Shown here piece by piece: positions 24,302 to 32,037 of a stretch of DNA of 64,000 bases; the first letter of the stretch is position 1; each line of letters begins with the position of its first letter. The position numbers and the translations under genes are program-made. Source of the stretch: Caloramator quimbayensis (GTDB lineage: Bacteria; Bacillota; Clostridia; Clostridiales; Caloramatoraceae); NCBI RefSeq assembly GCF_900167605.1, contig NZ_FUYH01000003.1:1-64000 (forward strand), read 5' to 3'. Under the pieces are notes generated by a model. It made no database searches, was not told where the DNA came from, and saw nothing but the letters and a program-made list of their open reading frames with translations.

Positions 24302-24754
24302 TTATCTCGCATAGCAATAAAGGCACCCATGCCCGCAACTCTGCCCACCATATGCTCCAATATCTCTTGACTTGGTACATCCACATTCTTTTCTTTGCCC
24401 TGCATCTTTTGCATGGGATGCTCTTTTACCGAACAATTCTTCAAGATAGGCCCCATCTATACAATGCCCCTTCCTCACTTCAGGTACTCCTTCAATGATG
24501 GGGCTGGTACATGTATAAATAGTAACTCTATATTTATCTGCAATCTCCACGGCAAATGATTTTGATCACAGGCAAATTGAGTGCACCCTTTCAGGAGATA
24601 AATCCACCATGTATGTTGACTTATTGTAAGGATTTTTTACCATTACATATTTATTTTTCAGACTTTCCTGAAGCCAATCATAATAAAATGCTGAAATATC
24701 CGTTCTTCTGCTGCAACTTATTATCTCAAACATCGATTTTGGATAATACTCCAT
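24302..24754 (-). pseudogene. DUF1848 gene with internal deletion and in-frame stop
   Basis: The first 62 codons (MFEIISCSRRTDISAFYYDW ... SPERVHSICL) match the N-terminus of DUF1848 proteins, and after a TGA at 24566-24568 the same frame continues (EIADKYRVTIYTCTS ... CGCTKSRDIGAYGG, CGHGCLYCYAR) as the C-terminal Cys-rich end. DUF1848 proteins are normally near 300 residues; here about 150 central residues are gone. Both ends are well conserved, so the deletion looks recent. Confidence 0.8.
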
Positions 24755-24793
24755 AAAAAGTTTGAGTTTATGATGTGTGTAAAATATTTAATG

Positions 24794-25252
24794 CTATTTT
24801 ATATATCCGCCATGAAAAGACAATCTATATATTTCAATGCCATCAAAGTATATTGCCTCATTCCCGTTAAACTTAGATATATCTCCCTGCCATAAACATT
24901 TATAAACAAACCCACCCTGTTCAAATAAAGCAGGCCCTCTAAATGGGTTTTCAACAGTAACTGCCTTTAATGCGCTTTTCAAGCATTTAATAAATCCTGA
25001 CGGAATTTCATCAACGAGCATCTTCCCATAGTAATTCATCCCCCATATCGGCTTTTGATTTTCAAACACTACTTCTTCACCAATAAAATCAGCACTCCCG
25101 AAGTAAGAGTCTATATATATTAAATCCCCTTCACTATAGTGTAAATCCTTTGAGTTCGGCCTTGAAGACGTAGAAAGAACCCCATCTCCAGCATATGTAT
25201 TTATCTTTGCTCTGACCAAAAATTCTTTTAAAGCCAAATCTGTGCAGTTCAT
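24794..25252 (-). CDS. DUF5680-like protein
   Basis: About 152 residues, soluble. It reads FLVRAKINTYAG, TSSRPNSKDLHY, LIYIDSYFGSADFIGEE, WGMNYYGKM and YRLSFHGGYI, a pattern I associate with DUF5680, often found with or fused to HTH regulators. Function unknown. The frame is open to GTG 25264, but the ATG at 25252 has AAGGGTG at proper distance. It appears intact although its neighbours on both sides are decayed. Confidence 0.65.
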   Translation of the reverse strand: MNCTDLALKEFLVRAKINTYAGDGVLSTSSRPNSKDLHYSEGDLIYIDSYFGSADFIGEEVVFENQKPIWGMNYYGKMLVDEIPSGFIKCLKSALKAVTVENPFRGPALFEQGGFVYKCLWQGDISKFNGNEAIYFDGIEIYRLSFHGGYIK

Positions 25253-25323
25253 TGTCTTTATCACCCTTTCCCCTGAAGCATAAACATATCAAATAAACAT
25301 TACAATAACATTAAAGAATAACT

Positions 25324-25504
25324 TTACCAGTCCTTCCATTCGTCAAACCCTTCCTTTGGTCCTGTAAAGGTAAACTCTGTATGCCTGCATTTATGGCAGA
25401 CATACAGCTTCAGAATTTTTATATTTAACATAAATAGTATCTTCTATTATTTCATACTTCTCTAATATTAACTTTTTATCCAATAATTCTATTAATGCTT
25501 CCAT
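25324..25504 (-). pseudogene. Small zinc-ribbon protein gene with frameshift
   Basis: ATG at 25502-25504 with RBS AAAGGAG starts MEALIELLDKKLILEKYEII, then TIYVKYKN. A one-base frameshift near 25395 is needed to continue into KLYVCHKCRHTEF and EGFDEWKDW, stop at 25324. C-x-x-C is half of a zinc ribbon. The total of 181 bases is not a multiple of three. The left end of the IS3 element begins 26 bases upstream of the ATG. Confidence 0.6.
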
Positions 25505-25598
25505 ATTACAAATTTCTCCTTTAGTTGTAATGGTATACTAAAGTTGTAACACCCCAATCTAATAGATATAATAAATCTATAAGGAAAGAGGGGTATCT

Positions 25599-25883
25599 AT
25601 GCAAAAATATTATGAAGAAGAATTTAAAAAGAAAATAGTTCGTCTCCATCTGGAAGAGGGGCGTACTTTAAAAAGTTTAGCCGAGGAGTACAGAGTTTCA
25701 AAAGCCGCTATATCCATCTGGATAAAGGCTTACCGTGAAGAATGCCAAACAAACCGCGAATTAAAGGAAGAATACGATTATATGAAGGAAAATCTAAGGC
25801 TCCGCAAGGAACTTGAAGAGTTAAAGAAAGAGAACCAGTTCCTAAAAAAAGCGGCGGCATTCTTTGCGAGGGAAATCGATTAG
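25599..25883 (+). CDS. IS3-family transposase OrfA
   Basis: A 94-residue DNA-binding protein. The helix-turn-helix (about 8-45, RTLKSLAEEYRVSKAAISIW) is followed by a leucine-zipper-like helix (about 60-88). It ends at TAG 25881-25883, which overlaps the GTG of orfB. A run of seven A residues (25844-25850) in CTA-AAA-AAA is a good -1 slippery site, and the orfB frame is open through it. A fused OrfAB transposase is therefore expected. Confidence 0.9.
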   Translation: MQKYYEEEFKKKIVRLHLEEGRTLKSLAEEYRVSKAAISIWIKAYREECQTNRELKEEYDYMKENLRLRKELEELKKENQFLKKAAAFFAREID

Positions 25884-26758
25884 TGGTTTATCGATTTATT
25901 CAAGATAATTGTAAAGAATTCGGATTAAGATGGCTTCTTCGAAGATTCAACTTATCACCGAATGCATACTATAACTTTCTGAAGGACAGGAAGTCTAATT
26001 ATCGTACCCAAAAACAGAAAATACATGATCAAATTAATAAAATATATCATGAAACCGAAGGCCGTCTTGGACATCGTAATATGAAAATCTTTCTGGCACG
26101 TAAAGGTATCACTTGTAGTAAAAATACTGTTCATAAATATATGAATAAGGAACTTGGACTTACTTCCATTGTTAAAAGAAAGAAACCTGGTTATAAAAAA
26201 GGACAACCCCATAAAATTTTTCCAAACCTTTTGAATCAAAATTTTACAACCGATAAACCAAATCATGTATGGTGTACGGATTTTACATATTTATTTTTGA
26301 CAGATGGCAGTAAAAGATACAACTGTACTATACTTGATATGTATGATCGCTCTGTTATAGCTAGTTTAAACGGTAAAGAGATAACAAACGAGCTTGCTAT
26401 TAATGCGCTTAAAAAGGCCATTGCTTCGCAGCCAAAGCTGACAGATAAATTAATTGTTCATAGTGATCAAGGCTCGCAATTCACATCTAAGGACTTTATA
26501 GATTTCTGCGAGTCAGTAAATATACAACAAAGTATGAGCAGGGCAGGGTGTCCTTTTGATAACGCCCCTATGGAAAGATACTACAACACTCTGAAAAATG
26601 AATTAATTCATCATTACCATTATCACAATGATGAAGAATTAAACAAAGCAATAAACAACTTTGCTTACGTTTGGTATAATCATCTAAGACCTCATACATA
26701 TAATGAAGGACTTACGCCATTTGAAGCGAGATACAGAAAATCCAAAATATTAGATTAA
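25883..26758 (+). CDS. IS3-family transposase OrfB (DDE integrase core)
   Basis: A 291-residue catalytic part. HTH_21-like region (about 45-100) then rve core with the triad: Asp in VWCTDFTYLF, Asp in IVHSDQGSQFTS and Glu in NAPMERYYNTLKNE, the last two 35 residues apart. The C-terminal YNHLRPHTYNEGLTPFEA is typical. Starts at GTG or is made by frameshift from orfA. Confidence 0.92.
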   Translation: MVYRFIQDNCKEFGLRWLLRRFNLSPNAYYNFLKDRKSNYRTQKQKIHDQINKIYHETEGRLGHRNMKIFLARKGITCSKNTVHKYMNKELGLTSIVKRKKPGYKKGQPHKIFPNLLNQNFTTDKPNHVWCTDFTYLFLTDGSKRYNCTILDMYDRSVIASLNGKEITNELAINALKKAIASQPKLTDKLIVHSDQGSQFTSKDFIDFCESVNIQQSMSRAGCPFDNAPMERYYNTLKNELIHHYHYHNDEELNKAINNFAYVWYNHLRPHTYNEGLTPFEARYRKSKILD

Positions 26759-26829
26759 AGTGTTACAAAAATGCTTGACCACTGCAAGTTCAATTACCAT
26801 ATTAGTATATCAAATATAATATAGTGGTT

Positions 26830-26994
26830 TCAATCAACTTTGAAAAAAACCGGAAAAGGGGAAAGTTTTAATAAATTTCTTTCATCAATACACCCTTCAA
26901 ATCCAATAAAATCAATTCTTTTAGCCTTATCCTTATACCTTAACCCTACTCCTACTCCCCCTAAAAAACAAAAATCATGGCTCCAATAAGGTTT
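26830..26994 (-). pseudogene. Coding remnant between IS3 and methyltransferase fragment
   Basis: A minus-strand frame of about 55 codons reads KPYWSHDFCFLGGVGVGLRY, KDKAKRIDFIGFEGCIDERN, LLKLSPFPVFFKVD, stop at 26830-26832. It has no start codon or RBS. The composition is clearly protein-like. I do not recognise the family. Confidence 0.4.
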
Positions 26995-26995
26995 T

Positions 26996-27333
26996 CTACC
27001 CTATTTTCACCATGACTTTTAACATGACTTTTTTAAGTTTATCCTTTGCAAAACTAAGAAACCACTCATAAGGAAATGATGTGCTGTGGCTGTTGTTATA
27101 ATGACATCAAGGCTATTGTTTTCAAATTCCATATCAAGAATGTTTCCGCAAATATAATCTATGTTTTTATTTACATGTAAAATCTTTGCCCTTTCAATCA
27201 TTTTATCTGCAAGGTCAACTGCTATTACTCTTTTTGATTGTTTGGACAGCATAAATGAAAGTTCCCCTTTGCCACAGCCAATGTCAAGGCAAGTGTCAAC
27301 ATTTTTCACAACGTTATAATCTTCCATATTCAT
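26996..27333 (-). pseudogene. Class I SAM methyltransferase gene, frameshifted and truncated
   Basis: The first 90 residues form a Rossmann methyltransferase start with LDIGCGKGELSFMLSKQ (motif I), VIAVDLADKMIERA and LDVIITTATAHHF. After HHF the reading frame shifts by one base: the open frame goes on LMSGFLVLQRINLKKSC, while the -1 frame restores PYEWFLSFAKDKLKK as in intact relatives. The rest of the protein is absent. Two AGTCATG-type repeat units (27008-27029) lie at the broken end. Confidence 0.7.
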
Positions 27334-27404
27334 TCTCCGCTCAAATTAAATAATGACATTCAATCTTAAATGAATGTTATGCTCCAAACTTTTATATTAT
27401 TTAT

Positions 27405-27611
27405 TTATGGTAATAACAAAAAAAATATTATGCCACCAACTCCAATCATTGAAAAAAAAACGCCTGTAATACGAGTTATTTTTATATAAAAATCAGAAGG
27501 CTCTGTGGCAGCATAAGATTTCCATGATTCTGTAATTTGCCACCATGTATCTGGACTAATCAACATGATAATCCCTATAATTAAAATAAAAATGCTCAAC
27601 AATATCATCAT
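27405..27611 (-). CDS. Small DUF6199-like membrane protein
   Basis: About 68 residues with two TM helices (about 2-22 and 47-66) and the middle WWQITESWKSYAATEPSDFY, which I associate with DUF6199-type proteins. The frame is open to 27638, but the ATG at 27611 has GAAGGGG in front, so I chose it. Function unknown. The upstream region holds repeat array A. Confidence 0.6.
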   Translation of the reverse strand: MMILLSIFILIIGIIMLISPDTWWQITESWKSYAATEPSDFYIKITRITGVFFSMIGVGGIIFFLLLP

Positions 27612-27797
27612 ATAATGTTCCCCTTCATTATTTCGCACTATAATACTATTATGACCTTAATATAACATAACTTCGTTTTCAATTAAACAAGTTTTGTTCC
27701 TTTATGATAGTATATTTTTTTGCTTTTGTAATTATCCTTCTATCATTAAAAAAATGGGTTGTTCAATTTTTAACTATAATTATGCGATTGCAAATCT

Positions 27798-27884
27798 TAA
27801 CATAACTATATTATCTATTTAACATGACTTTTTTATTTTTGATACGACTTTATTATTCGTAACACGAGTTTTTTTGGGGTATAC
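27798..27884. repeat. Repeat array A (four units spaced 22, 20, 20)
   Basis: Four 10-base units of type T(A/G)A(C/T)A(C/T)(A/G)A(C/G)T start at 27798, 27820, 27840 and 27860, followed by TTTTTTGGGG and TATAC. On the minus strand the units read A(G/C)T(C/T)(A/G)T(A/G)T(T/C)A. Array B at 28276 has the same four starts relative to each other. It lies between the pyrophosphatase-like gene and the DUF6199-like gene. Confidence 0.7.
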
Positions 27885-27888
27885 AGTA

Positions 27889-28221
27889 TCAACTCATTAT
27901 AATCTCTGAATCAAAAAATCGTTCTTGGAACTCCACTATCGCTTGTATTTGTTCTTTGCTGTATTTGTGTGGATGCTTTGATACTACCAATTTATCTTCA
28001 ATATCATTTTTTCTATGAATTATTGCTATTACAACACCCTCAAATTCTTTTAAAGGCTGAAACTCTCCTATAATATAAGCATCAACTTCTTCACCATCTT
28101 CAGAGATTGTGTTAGGTATATATCCGTAGTTTAAGAGATAATATATTTCATGCTCTGGGTGCTTTGAGCATAACGGCCTATCAACAATGACTTTAACCTT
28201 TTTATTCAAATATTCACGCAT
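27889..28221 (-). CDS. Inorganic pyrophosphatase-like small protein
   Basis: A 110-residue protein that matches the core of the soluble pyrophosphatase fold: NKKVKVIVDRPL, YGYIPNTISEDGEEVDAYII (metal-binding acidic cluster), VVIAIIHRKNDIEDKLVV and FQERFFDSEII. It is shorter than classical family I enzymes (about 170 residues) and belongs to a compact clostridial group whose activity is not established. The frame is open to 28323, but the ATG at 28221 has AAAGGAGAG in front. It lies between two copies of a repeat array. Confidence 0.75.
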   Translation of the reverse strand: MREYLNKKVKVIVDRPLCSKHPEHEIYYLLNYGYIPNTISEDGEEVDAYIIGEFQPLKEFEGVVIAIIHRKNDIEDKLVVSKHPHKYSKEQIQAIVEFQERFFDSEIIMS

Positions 28222-28275
28222 TATACTCTCTCCTTTTTTATTACTCAACATAACACTATTATACATTAAATTTAT

Positions 28276-28362
28276 TAATATAACTTTATTATCTATTTGA
28301 CACGACTTTATTATTTTTAACATAACTTTTTTATTTGTGACACGAGTTTTTTTGGGTTATAC
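28276..28362. repeat. Repeat array B (four units spaced 22, 20, 20)
   Basis: Units start at 28276, 28298, 28318 and 28338, with the same spacing as array A 478 bases away, and the same flanking TTTTTTTGGG and TATAC. Between units the sequence is A/T-rich and less conserved. On the minus strand it is directly upstream of the pyrophosphatase-like gene; a TATAAT lies near 28253-28258, so the last unit is close to a possible -35 region. Confidence 0.7.
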
Positions 28363-28365
28363 ATT

Positions 28366-28393
28366 AAAAAAAGAGCAGGGACTATCCCTACTC
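28366..28393 (-). terminator. Terminator of glmS
   Basis: GAGTAGGGA and TCCCTGCTC (minus strand) with a 3-base loop and T7. The glmS stop codon is inside the left arm. Confidence 0.85.
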
Positions 28394-30217
28394 TACAGTT
28401 ACACTCTTTGCAAGGTTTCTTGGTTTGTCTACATCGCATCCCTTTTCAACCGCTGTATAATATGCAAGAAGCTGAAGAGGAATAACAAGAAGAACTGGTG
28501 CTAAAATGTCAAGAGTTTTTGGTATATAAACTGCTTGGTTTACTGTTTTTTCGATTTCACTGTTCCCTTCAAAGGCAAAACCTATAACTTTTGCACCTCT
28601 TGAAACTATTTCTTTAATATTGCTTACCATCTTATCATAAAGTTCACTCTGTGATGCAAGCGCAATTACAGGAACTCCCTTTTCAATTAAAGCTATTGAA
28701 CCATGCTTTAACTCCCCTGCTGCATAGGCATCAGAGTGAATATAGGAAATTTCCTTTAGCTTTAGAGAGCCTTCAAGAGCAACTGCAAAATCAAGACCTC
28801 TTCCGATATAATATATATCCTTATGCATATAATTTGAAGCAGCAAACTTTTGAAGCTCTTCCTTTTGGTCTAAAACTTCCTGTGATTTTTCAGGAAGGGT
28901 TAACATCTCATCCCTTATCTGTCTATATTCCTCAACTGAAATATTTCCATTTAATCTTGCAAGATAAAGGGCGATTATATACATAGCAATAAGCTGTGTT
29001 ACATAGGCTTTAGTTGAAGCAACTGCAATCTCAGGTCCTGCCCAAGTATATAAAACATCATCAGCTTCCCTTGCAACTGAACTTCCTACGACATTAGTAA
29101 CGGCTATAACCCTTGCTCCCTTAGATTTTGCCTGTTTTAAGGCTGCAAGGGTATCTGCTGTTTCTCCAGACTGGCTTACAACTATCATAAGTGTCTTTTC
29201 GTTTATAATTGGATCTCTATATCTAAACTCAGATGCAATATCAACTTCAACTGGAATTTTTGCAAGTTTTTCGATTACATACTTTCCAACCATACCTGCA
29301 TGATATGCAGTACCACAGGCAACAATATAAATCCTGTCTATATTTTTCAACTGCTCAGAAGTTAATTTTATATCATCAAGCTTTATTTCATCGCAGTCAG
29401 CCATAATTCTCGAAGTCATTGTATCCTTAATTGCCTTAGGCTGCTCATGGATTTCCTTTATCATAAAATGCTCAAAACCGCCTTTTTCTGCAGACTGAGC
29501 ATCCCAAGTTACATGGAAAATCTCTTTGTTTACAGAAAGTCCTTCACGAGTTACTATTTTAACATCTTCCTTTGTAAGTATCGCAATTTCGCTGTTATCT
29601 AAGAGATAAACATCCCTTGTATAGGATAAAATTGCAGGTATATCCGATGCAATGAAATTTTCACCTTTTCCAAGTCCAACGATAAGAGGACTATCCTTTC
29701 TTACAGCAACCATTTTATCTGGCTCCTTACTGCAAATAACCCCAAGAGCATAGGAACCTTCAATTTTGTCGAGAGTTTTCATTACAGCTGAAACCAAATC
29801 ACCATCATAATAATAATCAATAAGATGAGGAACAACCTCTGTATCCGTTTCAGTTTCAAATTCATATCCAAGGGATATAAGCCACTCTTTAATCTTTATA
29901 TAATTTTCTATAATCCCGTTATGAACAACGCTTATAGTCATATCCTTATTAGTATGGGGATGTGAATTCAAATCCGAAGGCTCACCATGAGTAGCCCATC
30001 TTGTATGACCTATTCCTAAGGTTCCGCTTATAGGCTCATTTTTAACCTTCTCTTCAAGATTTGCAAGTCTTCCTTTGCACTTTGTAATTAAAAGCTCCTT
30101 TCCGTCAAATACGCTGACTCCTGCAGAGTCGTATCCTCTGTACTCAAGCTTTTTAAGCCCCTCGATTAAAACTGGGACTGCATTGTTTTTACCAATATAA
30201 CCTACTATTCCGCACAT
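28388..30217 (-). CDS. glmS: Glutamine:fructose-6-phosphate aminotransferase
   Basis: A 609-residue enzyme that makes glucosamine-6-phosphate, the first step to UDP-GlcNAc. The N-terminal glutaminase domain begins MCGIVGYIG, with catalytic Cys2 after Met removal, and has GIGHTRWATHG and HNGIIENY. Two SIS domains follow (VSQSGETADTLAA near 350, YIGRGLDFAVALEGSLKLKE near 470). The C-terminus DKPRNLAKSVTVE is diagnostic. It is controlled by a glmS ribozyme in the leader and lies next to glmM, the following pathway step. Confidence 0.97.
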   Translation of the reverse strand: MCGIVGYIGKNNAVPVLIEGLKKLEYRGYDSAGVSVFDGKELLITKCKGRLANLEEKVKNEPISGTLGIGHTRWATHGEPSDLNSHPHTNKDMTISVVHNGIIENYIKIKEWLISLGYEFETETDTEVVPHLIDYYYDGDLVSAVMKTLDKIEGSYALGVICSKEPDKMVAVRKDSPLIVGLGKGENFIASDIPAILSYTRDVYLLDNSEIAILTKEDVKIVTREGLSVNKEIFHVTWDAQSAEKGGFEHFMIKEIHEQPKAIKDTMTSRIMADCDEIKLDDIKLTSEQLKNIDRIYIVACGTAYHAGMVGKYVIEKLAKIPVEVDIASEFRYRDPIINEKTLMIVVSQSGETADTLAALKQAKSKGARVIAVTNVVGSSVAREADDVLYTWAGPEIAVASTKAYVTQLIAMYIIALYLARLNGNISVEEYRQIRDEMLTLPEKSQEVLDQKEELQKFAASNYMHKDIYYIGRGLDFAVALEGSLKLKEISYIHSDAYAAGELKHGSIALIEKGVPVIALASQSELYDKMVSNIKEIVSRGAKVIGFAFEGNSEIEKTVNQAVYIPKTLDILAPVLLVIPLQLLAYYTAVEKGCDVDKPRNLAKSVTVE

Positions 30218-30245
30218 ATTTTACATCCTTTCTGTTATTTAATTT

Positions 30246-30390
30246 TTGCCGTCACCCGGCTGATGTTGTGACAGGAATCGCTTCCTGCTTTTATCAGCCT
30301 CTATCGGTAGTGCGATACCGTAGGGCACCCGCCGAAGATTCGATACTCCCTATCCTCGTCAACTTACCAAAGGTAAGTCCTGGCGCTTTA
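30246..30390 (-). ncRNA. glmS ribozyme
   Basis: The minus-strand leader of glmS shows the conserved core: AGCGCCAGGACTTACC at the 5' end (cleavage expected just before GCGCC near 30386), the P2 loop TTGACGAGGAT, TATCGAA and TTCGGCGGGTGCC, and the P4 end CAGCCGGGTGACGGC near 30248-30262. It is a GlcN6P-sensing self-cleaving RNA about 30 bases upstream of the glmS ATG. Recognised by sequence pattern; folding was not computed. Confidence 0.95.
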
Positions 30391-30515
30391 AATTTTAATA
30401 TTATTTTCACCTCCTCATTTTTTATAGTTACATTATATTAATTTTTAGCTAAAAAAGTAATACCTATTCTGCATAATTTTAATTTTGTTAACAATTTGTT
30501 TATCATATTTTTTCC

Positions 30516-30548
30516 AAAAAAGCCTTTGCTTTAAAATGCAAAGGCTTA
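30516..30548 (-). terminator. Terminator of glmM
   Basis: AAGCCTTTGC and GCAAAGGCTT (minus strand) with an 8-base loop and T run, 8 bases after the glmM stop. Confidence 0.85.
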
Positions 30549-30555
30549 AAGTTAA

Positions 30556-31902
30556 TTATTTACATCTTTCTTCAATCAGTTTTGCAAGTTCATGGGCTTT
30601 TTTTTCTATTTCACTTTGGTTTTCCCCCTCAAGCATTACCCTGACTAACGGTTCTGTACCTGAAGGTCTTATTAATACTCTTCCGCATCCATCAAGCAAT
30701 TTCTCAAGTTTTTCAATTTCAGCTAATATAACTTCGTCCTTCTTATATAAATCTTTCTTATCATTTGAAACTTTAGCATTTACAAGCACCTGAGGAAGTT
30801 CGTGCATTATAGATGAAATCTCTGAAAAAGGTTTATTTTCTTTTTTAAGTATGGATGCAACCTGAAGAGCAGTTAAAATTCCATCTCCAGTTGTATTATA
30901 ATCGAGGAATATAATATGTCCTGACTGCTCTCCTCCTAATTTATAGTTTCCCTTTAACATCTCTTCAAGAACATACCTGTCTCCAACCTTTGTTTTAACT
31001 GTATTTATATTTTCCTTTCTGCATGCTATATCAAGTCCCATATTGCTCATTACAGTTACAACAAGAGTATCTTTGTTTAATTTTCCTGTCTTCTTTAGAT
31101 GTTTTGCACATAAAGTCATTAAAAAATCCCCATTAATAACATTTCCCTTTTCATCAACACATAGGCACCTATCTGCATCACCATCGAAGGCAAAACCTAT
31201 ATCACATTTAAAGCTTACAGTAAATTTTCTAAGCTCATCCATATGCGTTGATCCACAATTCTTATTAATGTTTTTTCCGTCTGGGTTACTATGAATAACA
31301 TATACATCTGCCCCAAGTTCTTTAAAAAGCTTTGGTGCTATAAAGGATGACGCTCCCTCAGCACAGTCAAGGGCTATTTTAAGTCCTTTAAAATCAACAT
31401 CAATTGTTTCTTTTAAAAATTTTATATATTCCTCTGCTGCATCATATCTTACTTCTCTTCTTCCAAGGTCTTCCCCTGTAGGAGACGGAACATTTTCAAG
31501 ATTATTTTTTATAATCTCCTCTATTTTGTCTTCTACTTCATCTGGAAGCTTATATCCTTCCCTGTTGAAAAATTTTATTCCGTTGTATTCAACAGGATTA
31601 TGGGATGCAGATATTACAACCCCGGCATCAGCATTATAAAGCCTTGTAAGATATGCCACAGCAGGAGTTGGAACGATTCCAACGCAAACTGCATGAGCAC
31701 CGACAGAGCATATACCAGCAACGAGTGCCGCTTCAAGCATATCCCCTGAAATTCTCGTATCCATTCCAACAACAATAGTTGGTTTATGAGCTCCTTCAGT
31801 TAAAACAAAGGCTCCAGCTCTCCCGAGTTTATATGATAGCTCTGCAGTAAGTTCTTTATTCGCAATACCTCTTACACCATCAGTTCCAAACATTCTTCCC
31901 AT
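30556..31902 (-). CDS. glmM: Phosphoglucosamine mutase
   Basis: A 448-residue enzyme converting glucosamine-6-phosphate to the 1-phosphate. [12 protein letters not shown] at the start, the phosphoserine loop [14 protein letters not shown] (Ser near 100), metal loop DGDADRC and the sugar-phosphate loop RPSGTEP near 406. The frame is open 22 codons further up, but the ATG at 31902 has AGGAGAG before it and matches all known family starts. It precedes glmS. CdaA and YbbR, usual upstream partners, are 16 kb away on the same strand. Confidence 0.95.
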   Translation of the reverse strand: MGRMFGTDGVRGIANKELTAELSYKLGRAGAFVLTEGAHKPTIVVGMDTRISGDMLEAALVAGICSVGAHAVCVGIVPTPAVAYLTRLYNADAGVVISASHNPVEYNGIKFFNREGYKLPDEVEDKIEEIIKNNLENVPSPTGEDLGRREVRYDAAEEYIKFLKETIDVDFKGLKIALDCAEGASSFIAPKLFKELGADVYVIHSNPDGKNINKNCGSTHMDELRKFTVSFKCDIGFAFDGDADRCLCVDEKGNVINGDFLMTLCAKHLKKTGKLNKDTLVVTVMSNMGLDIACRKENINTVKTKVGDRYVLEEMLKGNYKLGGEQSGHIIFLDYNTTGDGILTALQVASILKKENKPFSEISSIMHELPQVLVNAKVSNDKKDLYKKDEVILAEIEKLEKLLDGCGRVLIRPSGTEPLVRVMLEGENQSEIEKKAHELAKLIEERCK

Positions 31903-32001
31903 TTTAATCTCTCCTAATTTATAAATAGTCAATAATTGTATAATACCATATGTACCCCCTATTTTCAATCAATTAAAAAGGCCATGTTAAAAGTGAAAAG
32001 T

Positions 32002-32033
32002 AAAAAAAATAAAGGCCCTAAAAAGGGCCTTTT
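32002..32033 (-). terminator. Terminator of cstA
   Basis: AAAGGCCCT and AGGGCCTTT with a four-base loop, then a T-rich run on the minus strand, just after the cstA stop codon. Confidence 0.85.
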
Positions 32034-32037
32034 GTTT

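Larger units (their letters stand above)
25531..26781 (+). mobile_element. IS3-family insertion sequence, about 1.25 kb
   Basis: Contains orfA and orfB in the -1 arrangement. The imperfect terminal inverted repeats share TTGTAACAC...AATCTAATA just inside both ends (left 25544 onward, right 26763 backward), and both ends begin TGGT. I set the ends at the outer TGGT/ACCA. No direct target duplication is visible (left flank GTAA, right flank CTGC), so either the ends are a few bases off or a flank has been deleted. Both genes look intact. Confidence 0.85.

Noticed and set aside
21022..27400. Prophage or defence island
   Set aside because: No integrase, phage structural, restriction, toxin-antitoxin or cas-like gene could be recognised; the stretch reads as decayed single genes plus one IS and a few unknowns.
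27798..28362. CRISPR-like array
   Set aside because: Units are only 10 conserved bases, the gaps are A/T-rich and similar to each other, the array has four units and no cas genes are in the window.
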